This document shows, one piece after another, positions 16,298 through 23,462 of a DNA stretch of 32,178 nucleotides (the first letter of the stretch is position 1; each line of letters starts with the position of its first letter). A program made the position numbers and the translations under genes. The notes under the pieces were generated by a model. It was not told where the DNA came from, did no database searches, and was given only the letters and a program-made list of their open reading frames with translations. Source of the stretch: Chitinophagaceae bacterium (GTDB lineage: Bacteria; Bacteroidota; Bacteroidia; Chitinophagales; Chitinophagaceae); assembly GCA_021299175.1 (NCBI GenBank), contig JAJTFY010000027.1, positions 1 through 32,178 on the forward strand, in the 5' to 3' direction.

Positions 16298-17527
16298 TTA
16301 ATGAAAAGCAGGCTGCGGTTTCATCCTGAACAAAATGAAAAAGGCAGAAAGCAGGGTAAGGATTCCGATCAGGATAATTGAAGTATTGATTCCCAATTGG
16401 TCTGCGGTGATGCCGGTGATGACTGCACCAATGGCATATCCGCTGTCTCGCCAAAACCGGAAAATGCCCAGGCTTTTTCCCCTATCCAATGCATGGGTAT
16501 TGTCGCTTATTGTTGCAAGAAAGGTAGGATAGACAAGGGCTGTGCCAATGCCCAGTGCAGTGCTGATCAACACCATTTCAGTATAGCTGTTTGCCGCTGT
16601 CAACAAAATGATGGCGATGGCTTGCACAAGCATCCCCCAAAACAACAGCATTTTTTTGGAGAACAGGTCGGCCAGTTTACCCGTGATGATTTGGCTCAGC
16701 CCCCATACTGCAGGGTATATGGATGTGATGATGCCAATGTCTACCAGTCCGAAATTTTTCCTGATCAGGATGATGGGAAGCAGACCCCAGATCATGCCAT
16801 CATTGAGGTTGTTGATCAGCCCGGCCTGGGTAACAGCACCCAGTTGTCTGTTTTTCCAACTGGTCTGGATGAAAATATTTTTCAATCGGGGTATTTGATC
16901 AAAATGGACGGCTTCTGTTTGCACGAAGGCAGCTGTATCCCTGACCAATACAATGCTCAAAATGAGTCCGATGATACTGACACCGAGGCCAAGGTAGAAG
17001 GGGTATGGAAAAATCCCATAACGATCAGCAATGAAAGCCGTGAAAAAAGCCATGAGCGCGACAGCCACATAGCCAGCAAACTCATTCAAACCCATGGCGA
17101 ATCCCCGGTTTTTTTGCCCTACCAGGTCTATTTTCATGGCCACTGTACTGGACCAGGTAAAACCCTGGTGAATGCCCAGCAATACATTGGCAAATACAAT
17201 CCAGGACCAGCTTGGTGCATAGATAAAGATCAGCGGAACGGGGAATGCGATGATCCATCCGAGTACCAGTATTTTTTTTCTGCTGTATTTTGCTGCAAGG
17301 AATCCTGAGAAATAATTGGCAATGGCTTTTGATATGCCAAAAATCATAATGAAAGAGAGCAATACTGATGTTGAGGCGATGTTGAATTTGGCTGCCGCAA
17401 ACTCCGGAAGGATAGAACGCTCAATACCGATCATGGCGCCAACAAAGGCGTTGACGATGATCAGCAACACAAACTGTTGAAGGTTCTCTTTTAATCCAAG
17501 TTGAACAGGGCGATCAGAATGGCGCAT
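16298..17527 (-). CDS. MFS transporter
   Basis: 409 residues with about 12 hydrophobic segments. The cytoplasmic loop between helices 2 and 3 (SGFLAAKYSRKKILVLGW) has the charged MFS signature, and its counterpart in the second half is TGKLADLFSKKMLLFWG, the expected internal repeat. Family: major facilitator inner-membrane transporter; the direction and substrate cannot be told from sequence. The DUF1338 gene follows 21 bases later, suggesting transport linked to 2-oxoadipate or lysine-related metabolism, though this is inference. Upstream is a Crp-like palindrome at 17562-17577. The long + strand open frame opposite this gene is a shadow. Confidence 0.88.
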   Translation of the reverse strand: MRHSDRPVQLGLKENLQQFVLLIIVNAFVGAMIGIERSILPEFAAAKFNIASTSVLLSFIMIFGISKAIANYFSGFLAAKYSRKKILVLGWIIAFPVPLIFIYAPSWSWIVFANVLLGIHQGFTWSSTVAMKIDLVGQKNRGFAMGLNEFAGYVAVALMAFFTAFIADRYGIFPYPFYLGLGVSIIGLILSIVLVRDTAAFVQTEAVHFDQIPRLKNIFIQTSWKNRQLGAVTQAGLINNLNDGMIWGLLPIILIRKNFGLVDIGIITSIYPAVWGLSQIITGKLADLFSKKMLLFWGMLVQAIAIILLTAANSYTEMVLISTALGIGTALVYPTFLATISDNTHALDRGKSLGIFRFWRDSGYAIGAVITGITADQLGINTSIILIGILTLLSAFFILFRMKPQPAFH

Positions 17528-17561
17528 TGCAACAAAGTAAATCTATTTCAACTGCTGTGAA

Positions 17562-17577
17562 GGTGACAAGGGTCACA
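17562..17577 (-). promoter_or_regulatory. Crp-like palindrome between MFS and GNAT genes
   Basis: On the - strand the sequence is TGTGA-CCCTTG-TCACC, matching the Crp/Fnr-family half-sites TGTGA-N6-TCACA at nine of ten positions. It lies 35 bases before the MFS start and ~75 bases from the -7 element of the divergent GNAT gene. Motif evidence only; no regulator is encoded in the window. Confidence 0.3.
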
Positions 17578-17652
17578 TCCTTTAATGGTTTTTTGTATTC
17601 AAACAGCATAAAAATAATGATCAAATAAGCGGGAAGCCGCTGCTGCATCATC

Positions 17653-17660
17653 TAAATTTG
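17653..17660 (+). promoter_or_regulatory. -7 promoter element upstream of the GNAT gene
   Basis: TAAATTTG is an exact match to the Bacteroidota TAnnTTTG element, 85 bases before the ATG at 17745. No clear -33 box is seen. It would give a leader of roughly 80 bases. Confidence 0.4.
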
Positions 17661-17744
17661 CATTTCATCAATCCGGTTTTAATATCTACGCAGAAAACAA
17701 TTGTCAATACCCAAAATCATTGCGTTGATGTTCAACCCAACAGC

Positions 17745-18446
17745 ATGCATACACAACATATATTGGACAATCCCGTCTGGGAGGCATTGACAACAGAGGA
17801 CAAACGATTCAATATCGGTAAGCCTTCACCAGCATATTTTCCGGAGGATGTTTCACCCTTTGTGGGAATGGAACATTGGCATGAAGAGGATCTTATCAGG
17901 ATGGAAAACATGTTGCCGGCAGAAAGGAGTTTCTCCGTTATGATTGCTAGGGAAGTCAGTTTACCTTCAACTTTTGATATTCTTTTTACAACGCCTTTGT
18001 ACCAGATGATCTGCACACATCTGCAGCCGATTGCTCAGGCAGGCTCAACCATAGAGCATTTGGGCGAAGCGGATGTTCCAGCCATGTTGGCCTTGACTGC
18101 ACTGACAAAACCGGGTCCTTTTTTGCAGCGCACCATTGAATTTGGGAATTATGTTGGTATCTACGAGCATGGCGAATTGCTGGCCATGGCTGGGGAGCGA
18201 TTGCACCTCAGGGGTTATACAGAACTGAGTGCCGTTTGCACCCACCCTGATCATCTGGGCAAAGGTTATGCAGCACAGCTCATGACCTATGCCTGCGAGC
18301 GCATCATAAAAAAAGGAAATATTCCTTTTCTGCATGTGAAAACGGATAACCTCCGGGCCATCAGAAAATATGAGCAGCTTGGCTTTACGAAGCGGGCTGG
18401 TTTCTATTTTGCTGTTATAAGAAAAAGGGCCATCTCAGGATCCTAA
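17745..18446 (+). CDS. GNAT-family N-acetyltransferase (FR47-like)
   Basis: 233 residues from MHTQHILDN. The frame is open back to 17658, but only through a TTG with no start features and overlapping the promoter element, so ATG 17745 is preferred. The C-terminal half is the acetyl-CoA-binding fold: LSAVCTHPDHLGKGYAAQLM contains the R/Q-x-x-G-x-G/A-type pyrophosphate loop (HLGKGYAA), followed by FLHVKTDNLRAIRKYEQLGF, the usual Asn-x-x-Ala-x-x-x-Tyr-x-x-x-GF motif 4. The N-terminal half (SFSVMIAREVSLPST) is divergent as in FR47-like members. It acetylates an unknown amine; it is cytoplasmic and probably monocistronic or joined to the small peptide gene 49 bases downstream. Confidence 0.87.
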   Translation: MHTQHILDNPVWEALTTEDKRFNIGKPSPAYFPEDVSPFVGMEHWHEEDLIRMENMLPAERSFSVMIAREVSLPSTFDILFTTPLYQMICTHLQPIAQAGSTIEHLGEADVPAMLALTALTKPGPFLQRTIEFGNYVGIYEHGELLAMAGERLHLRGYTELSAVCTHPDHLGKGYAAQLMTYACERIIKKGNIPFLHVKTDNLRAIRKYEQLGFTKRAGFYFAVIRKRAISGS

Positions 18447-18495
18447 AATCCCTGGTTCAGATAATTTAGCGTAATTTGCAGTACAACTTTTTACC

Positions 18496-18660
18496 ATGGG
18501 CTTTCACATCAATCCTAAAATAGCTGCAAAAAGCAAGACGGCTACCACCAAGAGCAATACGCAGGGCGGATCCTCAAAGTTCATTACCAAGCCAACCAGC
18601 ACCAAATCTGCAGGCGCGGCCAAAAAACCTGTGAAAACGGGTGGTTCAAGGGGAAGCTGA
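18496..18660 (+). CDS. Small basic Lys/Ala/Ser/Thr-rich protein, 54 residues
   Basis: Starts MGFHINPKIAAKSK and ends VKTGGSRGS. Almost all other residues are Lys, Ala, Ser, Thr, Gly or Pro, without acidic residues, so it is very basic and probably unstructured, in the style of histone-H1-like or nucleic-acid-binding tails. No signal or membrane segment. The ATG is preceded by TAATTTG, a near -7 element, about 25 bases upstream. Function unknown; it could be a DNA/RNA-binding accessory protein. An antisense open frame covers the same bases but has unlikely composition. Being short, it could be spurious, though the ordered composition argues for a real gene. Confidence 0.55.
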   Translation: MGFHINPKIAAKSKTATTKSNTQGGSSKFITKPTSTKSAGAAKKPVKTGGSRGS

Positions 18661-18670
18661 TCAGGTTGTA

Positions 18671-19102
18671 TCAGTGCCCCAATAGCTTCATTCCCACTTC
18701 TCCAAGGAAGGTAAATATCGCGCAGCGGGCAATGACCCCTATGCAGCAATAAAACACAAGTTTATTGACGGGAACATTGAATCCCACTCCTACGCCAATG
18801 CTGATCGGGCCGCCCACTGTCATGGTGCCGATCACCCCCAAGCCAATCACGCCGTATTTTTCCCAAACTTTCAAGACAAAACCGCTTTTGGGTTTTTCCT
18901 CTTTTTTGGCCTTTCTGTATTTTCCGACGAGGCGCTGGATCAGGGATCCAAGGTAGGCTGCCACGAAAACGCCAATCAAACCGCCAGCAGTGCTTGAAAG
19001 GAAAATAATCAACGGAGATAGCTGAAAGGCAAACCCAGCAGGGATTGCAGCGTAGACTTCAAAGGTGGCCAACCCTATAATTGTCAGAATTTTAAAGACC
19101 AT
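18671..19102 (-). CDS. Small integral membrane protein (putative small multidrug-export family)
   Basis: 143 residues with about four hydrophobic segments: FKILTIIGLATFEVYAAIPA, LIIFLSSTAGGLIGVFVAAY, YGVIGLGVIGTMTVGGPISIG and VFYCCIGVIARCAIFTFLG, separated by a Lys/Glu-rich cytoplasmic loop (KYRKAKKEEKPKS). The glycine-rich block resembles the small multidrug-export (COG2426/Sm_multidrug_ex) proteins, whose name is historical and whose transport role is not well proven. It ends 10 bases from the small peptide's stop on the opposite strand and is divergent from the FAD dehydrogenase gene. Membrane location is sure, function unsure. Confidence 0.7.
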   Translation of the reverse strand: MVFKILTIIGLATFEVYAAIPAGFAFQLSPLIIFLSSTAGGLIGVFVAAYLGSLIQRLVGKYRKAKKEEKPKSGFVLKVWEKYGVIGLGVIGTMTVGGPISIGVGVGFNVPVNKLVFYCCIGVIARCAIFTFLGEVGMKLLGH

Positions 19103-19190
19103 GGTTGGTTTTTCTTGAATTGCGAAGCTAGCATGAAAAAAGCCATGAAAAGGTTAAATAAGCCCACTGCAGCAAACAGGAATTTATTGG

Positions 19191-19198
19191 TAATTTTG
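19191..19198 (+). promoter_or_regulatory. -7 promoter element of the FAD/Fe-S dehydrogenase
   Basis: TAATTTTG matches TAnnTTTG exactly and ends only 6 bases before the ATG at 19205. Transcription would begin at or next to the start codon, giving a leaderless or nearly leaderless mRNA if ATG 19205 or 19208 is used. Confidence 0.5.
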
Positions 19199-19204
19199 CA
19201 TTTC

Positions 19205-22135
19205 ATGATGGATGCAATGAAGGATAAGTTGAAAAGGCTGGCAGGACTGCTAGAGGGCGATCTTTTTCTCGATGATACGATGCGCACCCTTTATGCAACG
19301 GATGCATCTGCCTACCGGGAAATGCCCCTGGCAGTAGCCATTCCCCAACACCAGGATGACATCAGCCAACTCATTGCATTTGCCAACGAAACAAAAACAT
19401 CACTGATTCCAAGGACAGCGGGCACTTCACTTGCAGGACAGGTGGTGGGCAACGGCATCATCGTGGATGTGTCAAAACATTTCAACAAGATCCTTGAATT
19501 GAACAAGGAAGAGGGATGGGTAAGGGTGCAACCCGGTGTGATCAGGGATGAATTGAATTTGTTTCTCAAGCCCTATGGATTGTTTTTCGGTCCGGAAACA
19601 TCTACTGCCAACCGTGCGATGATTGGCGGGATGGTGGGCAACAATTCCTGTGGCTCCAACTCCGTGGTCTACCGCAGTACCAGAGAGCATTTGCTGGAAG
19701 TGAAGGCTTTTTTGAGTGATGGTACCGAGGCTGTTTTTTCAACCCTTTCTACGGATGAATTTCACGAAAAATGTGAACTCAACTCACTGGAAGGCAATAT
19801 TTACAAATCGATACGATCGATCCTGGGCAATTACGATAACCAGGTAGAGATCAGGAAAGAGTTTCCCAAGGAATCAGTAGAGAGAAGGAATACCGGTTAC
19901 GCCATTGACTTGTTGGTGGAAACAGAGCCCTTCACTGCCGGTGGCCCAGCATTTAATTTTTGTTCACTGATTGCTGGATCTGAAGGAACACTGGCTTTCA
20001 TTACAGAGATCAAGCTCAATGTAGTGCCTGCGCCCCCAAAAGAAACAGGCTTGCTCTGTGTGCATTTCAACAGCATCGATGAGTCTTTGCATGCCAACCT
20101 GATTGGTCTCAAATACAGGCCCAGTGCCAGTGAACTGATTGATCATTATATCCTTGAATGCACAAAGGGAAACATTGAGCAGAGCAAAAACAGGTTTTTT
20201 GTGCAGGGAGATCCGGGTGCCATTCTTGTGATTGAATTCACCAGGGAAACAAGGGAGGAAATCCTCGCCATCACCCAACAAATTGAAGCAGACATGCGGG
20301 CTGCAGGGTTGGGATATCATTTTCCTGTGCTCTTTGGTGCGGACACAAAAAAGATTTGGACTTTGCGTAAAGCAGGCCTGGGATTGCTGAGCAATCTGCC
20401 TGGTGATGAAAAAGCAGTTCCCGTGATTGAAGACACTGCTGTCGATGTGGAAGACCTGCCGGAGTATATCCGTGAGTTCAATGCCATCCTTGAAAAGCAT
20501 GGGTTGTATGCAGTGCACTATGCGCATGCAGGATCCGGCGAGCTTCACCTTCGTCCCATCATCAACCTGAAAACGGTGGAAGGAAACCAACTGTTCAGGA
20601 CCATTGCAGAAGAAGTGGCTACCCTGGTAAAAAAATACAATGGGTCATTGAGTGGTGAGCATGGTGATGGAAGATTGCGCGGTGAGTTCATCAAGCAGAT
20701 GGTGGGCGAGAAAAACTATGGATTGTTGAAGCAGGTAAAAAATGCCTGGGATCCGCAACATATTTTCAATCCCAACAAGATTGTAGATACGCCGCCCATG
20801 AACACCATGTTGCGGTACGAACCTGGTCAGTTTACGCCGGAGTTCAAAACAATTTTCCGATTTCATCAGCAAGACATTTTGCAGCATGCCGAACAATGCA
20901 ATGGTTCAGGAGATTGCAGAAAAACACATTTATCCGGTGGAACCATGTGTCCTTCCTACATGGCGACACGCGATGAGAAAGATACAACCCGTGCCCGTGC
21001 CAATATCCTGCGGGAATTCCTGACACATTCTGACAAGCAGAACAGGTATGACCACAAGGAAATCTATGATGTGATGAGCCTTTGTTTGAGCTGCAAGGCT
21101 TGCAAGAGCGAATGCCCTTCGAATGTGGACATGGCCAAACTGAAGGCTGAATTCCTGCAGCATTATTATGATGCCAATGGGGTTCCGTTCCGCTCCATGT
21201 TGATTGCCAATTTTACAGCAGCAGCAAAACTGGGGTCCATTGCTCCTTCTTTGTATAATTTTTTGATGGACAATCCTTTGACCGGCGCTATCATCAAAAA
21301 ACTATCTGGCTTTGCCCTGAAAAGATCGATGCCGCACTTGTCCAAACAAACGCTGCGCAGTTGGTTCAACAAACACCAGCATGTGCAAGCGCTTGCGAAC
21401 CATTCCAAAAAAGTATACCTGTTTTGTGATGAGTTCACCAATTACAACGATGCGCATATTGGCATCAAAGCGGTTCAGTTGTTGAATGCACTTGGATATG
21501 AGGTCCTGATGCCGGCACATGGGGAAAGTGGAAGAACCTGGCTCTCTAAGGGTTTGGTGCGAAAGGCCAAGATCATTGCCAACAAAAACATTGCCTTGTT
21601 CAGCCCCTTGTTAACAGAGGCCATACCATTGATTGGTATCGAGCCTTCTGCGATACTAACCTTCAGGGATGAATACCCAGACCTGGCTTCAGACGAAAAC
21701 CTTGATGCGGCAAAGGCCCTTGCAAAGCATACATTTTTTATTGATGAATTCCTTGCCCGTGAAATGGACAATGGCAACATCAGCAAGGATCAATTCTCTC
21801 CGGCGAAGCGTTCCATTGTTTTGCATGGCCACTGCCAGCAAAAAGCAGTGGGTTCATTGGCGGATTCTGTTAAAGTGCTCTCTTTCCCTTCAAACCATAC
21901 TGTGGAGACTATTCCTTCAGGATGCTGCGGCATGGCAGGGTCTTTTGGCTATGAGAAAGAGCATTATGATGTTTCCATGAATATTGGAGAGTTGGTATTG
22001 TTCCCTTCAGTAAGGAAGAACATGTCCTCTTGCACCGTTGCGGCTCCTGGCACGAGTTGCCGCCACCAGATCAAGGATGGCACTGGTGCAAAAGCACTGC
22101 ATACAGTTGAGGTATTGTTTGAGGCGTTGGTTTGA
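19205..22135 (+). CDS. FAD/Fe-S D-2-hydroxyacid dehydrogenase (YdiJ / D-2-hydroxyglutarate dehydrogenase-like)
   Basis: About 976 residues from ATG 19205 (ATGs at 19208 and 19217 are alternatives); upstream in-frame codons to 19115 overlap the promoter and the divergent gene. The N-terminal half is a PCMH-type FAD-binding oxidase: LIPRTAGTSLAGQVVG, GPETSTANRAMIGGMVGNNS, CGSNSVVYRSTREH, with the C-terminal cap block HYAHAGSGELHLRP and LSGEHGDGRLRGEF. Next come two ferredoxin-like cysteine clusters (CNGSGDCRKT...MCPSYMATRDE and CLSCKACKSECPSNVD) and a CCG domain (LHGHCQQKAV, SGCCGMAGSFGYEKE). This fused GlcD-plus-GlcF layout matches YdiJ-type enzymes, including D-2-hydroxyglutarate dehydrogenases; D-lactate or glycolate are alternative substrates. 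Electrons would pass through the Fe-S centres to an acceptor. It may consume the product of the HglS-type enzyme nearby. Confidence 0.9.
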   Translation: MMDAMKDKLKRLAGLLEGDLFLDDTMRTLYATDASAYREMPLAVAIPQHQDDISQLIAFANETKTSLIPRTAGTSLAGQVVGNGIIVDVSKHFNKILELNKEEGWVRVQPGVIRDELNLFLKPYGLFFGPETSTANRAMIGGMVGNNSCGSNSVVYRSTREHLLEVKAFLSDGTEAVFSTLSTDEFHEKCELNSLEGNIYKSIRSILGNYDNQVEIRKEFPKESVERRNTGYAIDLLVETEPFTAGGPAFNFCSLIAGSEGTLAFITEIKLNVVPAPPKETGLLCVHFNSIDESLHANLIGLKYRPSASELIDHYILECTKGNIEQSKNRFFVQGDPGAILVIEFTRETREEILAITQQIEADMRAAGLGYHFPVLFGADTKKIWTLRKAGLGLLSNLPGDEKAVPVIEDTAVDVEDLPEYIREFNAILEKHGLYAVHYAHAGSGELHLRPIINLKTVEGNQLFRTIAEEVATLVKKYNGSLSGEHGDGRLRGEFIKQMVGEKNYGLLKQVKNAWDPQHIFNPNKIVDTPPMNTMLRYEPGQFTPEFKTIFRFHQQDILQHAEQCNGSGDCRKTHLSGGTMCPSYMATRDEKDTTRARANILREFLTHSDKQNRYDHKEIYDVMSLCLSCKACKSECPSNVDMAKLKAEFLQHYYDANGVPFRSMLIANFTAAAKLGSIAPSLYNFLMDNPLTGAIIKKLSGFALKRSMPHLSKQTLRSWFNKHQHVQALANHSKKVYLFCDEFTNYNDAHIGIKAVQLLNALGYEVLMPAHGESGRTWLSKGLVRKAKIIANKNIALFSPLLTEAIPLIGIEPSAILTFRDEYPDLASDENLDAAKALAKHTFFIDEFLAREMDNGNISKDQFSPAKRSIVLHGHCQQKAVGSLADSVKVLSFPSNHTVETIPSGCCGMAGSFGYEKEHYDVSMNIGELVLFPSVRKNMSSCTVAAPGTSCRHQIKDGTGAKALHTVEVLFEALV

Positions 22136-22199
22136 GAAAAACTCGCACAACTTGGGTGATGGCATAAGATCTCGTTTTCTTTCTTCAAAATTATTTAGT

Positions 22200-22219
22200 T
22201 ATCTTTGACGTTAGTAACG
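22200..22219 (+). promoter_or_regulatory. Promoter element and possible operator of higBA
   Basis: TATCTTTG (22200-22207) is an exact -7 element 24 bases before the HigB ATG. Immediately after it is the small palindrome CGTTA-G-TAACG (22209-22219), placed at the transcription start where HigA or HigBA could bind to autorepress. The palindrome is short and may be chance. Confidence 0.4.
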
Positions 22220-22231
22220 CATTAGAATAGT

Positions 22232-22513
22232 ATGATTATTTCTTTTGGTGACAAGGATACCCATAAAATATGGGATGGTGAGAGAGTCAAAAGTTTTTCA
22301 ACAGATATTCAAGATGTCGCAAGGAGGAAACTCAGGATGTTGAATAGCTCGCAAGACATCAATGACTTGATGGTACCTCCATCAAATAGACTTGAAAAAC
22401 TGAAAGGGAAATTGAAGGAATTTTATTCCATTCGTATAAATAACCAATGGAGAATTATTTTTAAATGGAACAATGGCAATGCGGAACTCGTTGAAATCAT
22501 TGATTACCATTAA
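22232..22513 (+). CDS. higB: HigB-type toxin (RelE superfamily mRNA interferase)
   Basis: 93 residues. Family blocks: ISFGDKDTHKIWDGERVKSF, then IQDVARRKLRMLNSSQDIND LMVPPSNRLEKLKG (broken here for length), and the end FYSIRINNQWRIIFKWNN followed by ELVEIIDYH, the typical HigB/RelE C-terminus carrying the Arg and His residues used for ribosome-dependent mRNA cleavage. Length is normal. It precedes its antitoxin by 10 bases; toxin-first order is the HigBA hallmark. Toxin acts in the cytoplasm on translated mRNA. The pair looks intact. Confidence 0.92.
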   Translation: MIISFGDKDTHKIWDGERVKSFSTDIQDVARRKLRMLNSSQDINDLMVPPSNRLEKLKGKLKEFYSIRINNQWRIIFKWNNGNAELVEIIDYH

Positions 22514-22523
22514 ATCTTAAGAT

Positions 22524-22823
22524 ATGAGCAAGTTAAAAAATATTCATCCCGGTGAAATTCTTCTTGAAGAGTTTCTTCTCCCTTTGGAAATTACTGCTTA
22601 CCGGCTATCCAAAGATATTGGCATTCCTCAAACGCGGGTTTCTGAAATCATTAAGGGTAATCGGCGCATTACCGCCGACACTGCTTTGCGGCTTTCTATC
22701 TACTTTGGCAATAGTGCTAAATTCTGGTTAGGATTGCAGGATGACTTTGACATTGAAGAGGAAGTGACACTAAAGAAAACTGCATTCAAGGCAATCAAAC
22801 ACTATGCAAAAAAAGCAGCTTAA
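22524..22823 (+). CDS. higA: HigA-type antitoxin (XRE/HTH DNA-binding)
   Basis: 99 residues. The opening KLKNIHPGEILLEEFLLPLE is the standard HigA start; the helix-turn-helix follows as AYRLSKDIGIPQTRVSEIIKGNRRITADTALRLS (residues ~25-60, shown in pieces: recognition helix around QTRVSEIIKGN), then FGNSAKFWLGLQDDFDIE. A basic tail (KAIKHYAKKAA) ends the protein. HigA neutralises HigB by direct binding and represses the shared promoter. An AlkB-like gene begins 20 bases after the stop on the same strand. Confidence 0.93.
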   Translation: MSKLKNIHPGEILLEEFLLPLEITAYRLSKDIGIPQTRVSEIIKGNRRITADTALRLSIYFGNSAKFWLGLQDDFDIEEEVTLKKTAFKAIKHYAKKAA

Positions 22824-22843
22824 TTGAAGTGCTGTAGAATTTT

Positions 22844-23455
22844 ATGCTAGACCTCTTTGGTTTTTCCAATGATCCTGCTGTCAATCTCCTTCCATGCGAT
22901 GGCGAAGTTCATTATTATGGCAGGTTGATGACGCCAGCACAAGCGAACGATTATTATAATGAGCTGATGTCTAATATTGCTTGGGAAAATGACCAAGCCA
23001 TCATTTTTGGAAAGCGCATCATCACCAAACGCAAAGTGGCCTGGTATGGCGATCAACCTTTTCAATACACGTATTCAAAGATCACCAAGGGAGCATTGTC
23101 TTGGACCCCTGCTTTGAAGCAGCTCAAGGACATGGCAGAGAAGGAGAGCGGAGAATCCTACAACTCTTGCCTCTTGAATCTTTACCATACCGGCGAAGAG
23201 GGAATGGCCTGGCACAGCGATGGAGAAAAGGATCTCAAAAAAAATGGCGCCATTGCATCACTCAGTTTTGGTGCAGAAAGAAAATTTGCATTCAAACATA
23301 AAAAATCAGCAGAACTGGTGAATGTATTCCTTGAACATGGAAGCCTTTTGGTCATGAAAGGCGAAACCCAAACCCACTGGCTGCATCGGCTTCCCCCCAC
23401 TACAAAAATACATTCGCCAAGGATCAACCTTACTTTCAGGACCATTGTAGAATGA
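22844..23455 (+). CDS. AlkB-like 2-oxoglutarate/Fe(II) dioxygenase
   Basis: 203 residues. The iron site is His124-x-Asp126 in MAWHSDGE and His181 in HWLHRLP; Arg193 and Arg199 in PRINLTFR bind 2-oxoglutarate and substrate. The segment YNSCLLNLYHTGEEG and the aromatic wall KVAWYGDQPFQYTYS resemble ALKBH2/3-like DNA-repair members, which remove 1-methyladenine and 3-methylcytosine by oxidative demethylation in the cytoplasm. Length and motifs are complete. It follows higA by 20 bases on the same strand and could be read through from the higBA promoter, but an independent promoter was not found or excluded. The stop at 23455 is 7 bases from the converging DUF2339 gene. Confidence 0.92.
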   Translation: MLDLFGFSNDPAVNLLPCDGEVHYYGRLMTPAQANDYYNELMSNIAWENDQAIIFGKRIITKRKVAWYGDQPFQYTYSKITKGALSWTPALKQLKDMAEKESGESYNSCLLNLYHTGEEGMAWHSDGEKDLKKNGAIASLSFGAERKFAFKHKKSAELVNVFLEHGSLLVMKGETQTHWLHRLPPTTKIHSPRINLTFRTIVE

Positions 23456-23462
23456 TCTGCTA

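Noticed and set aside
16397-17308. Long + strand open frame (303 codons) opposite the MFS gene
   Set aside because: It lies wholly antisense to a clear 12-helix transporter, has Gln/Asp/Cys-rich composition without domain features, and no start signals.
18504-18749. 81-codon - strand frame over the small basic peptide
   Set aside because: It overlaps the end of the small membrane protein gene and shows no conserved features; the + strand 54-codon frame has the better start context.
19964-20590. 208-codon - strand open frame inside the FAD dehydrogenase
   Set aside because: It is antisense to conserved FAD-binding blocks and shows no recognisable family.
22209-22219. Certain HigA operator
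   Set aside because: The CGTTA-G-TAACG palindrome is only 11 bases and unique here, so it is kept only as a low-confidence part of the promoter entry.
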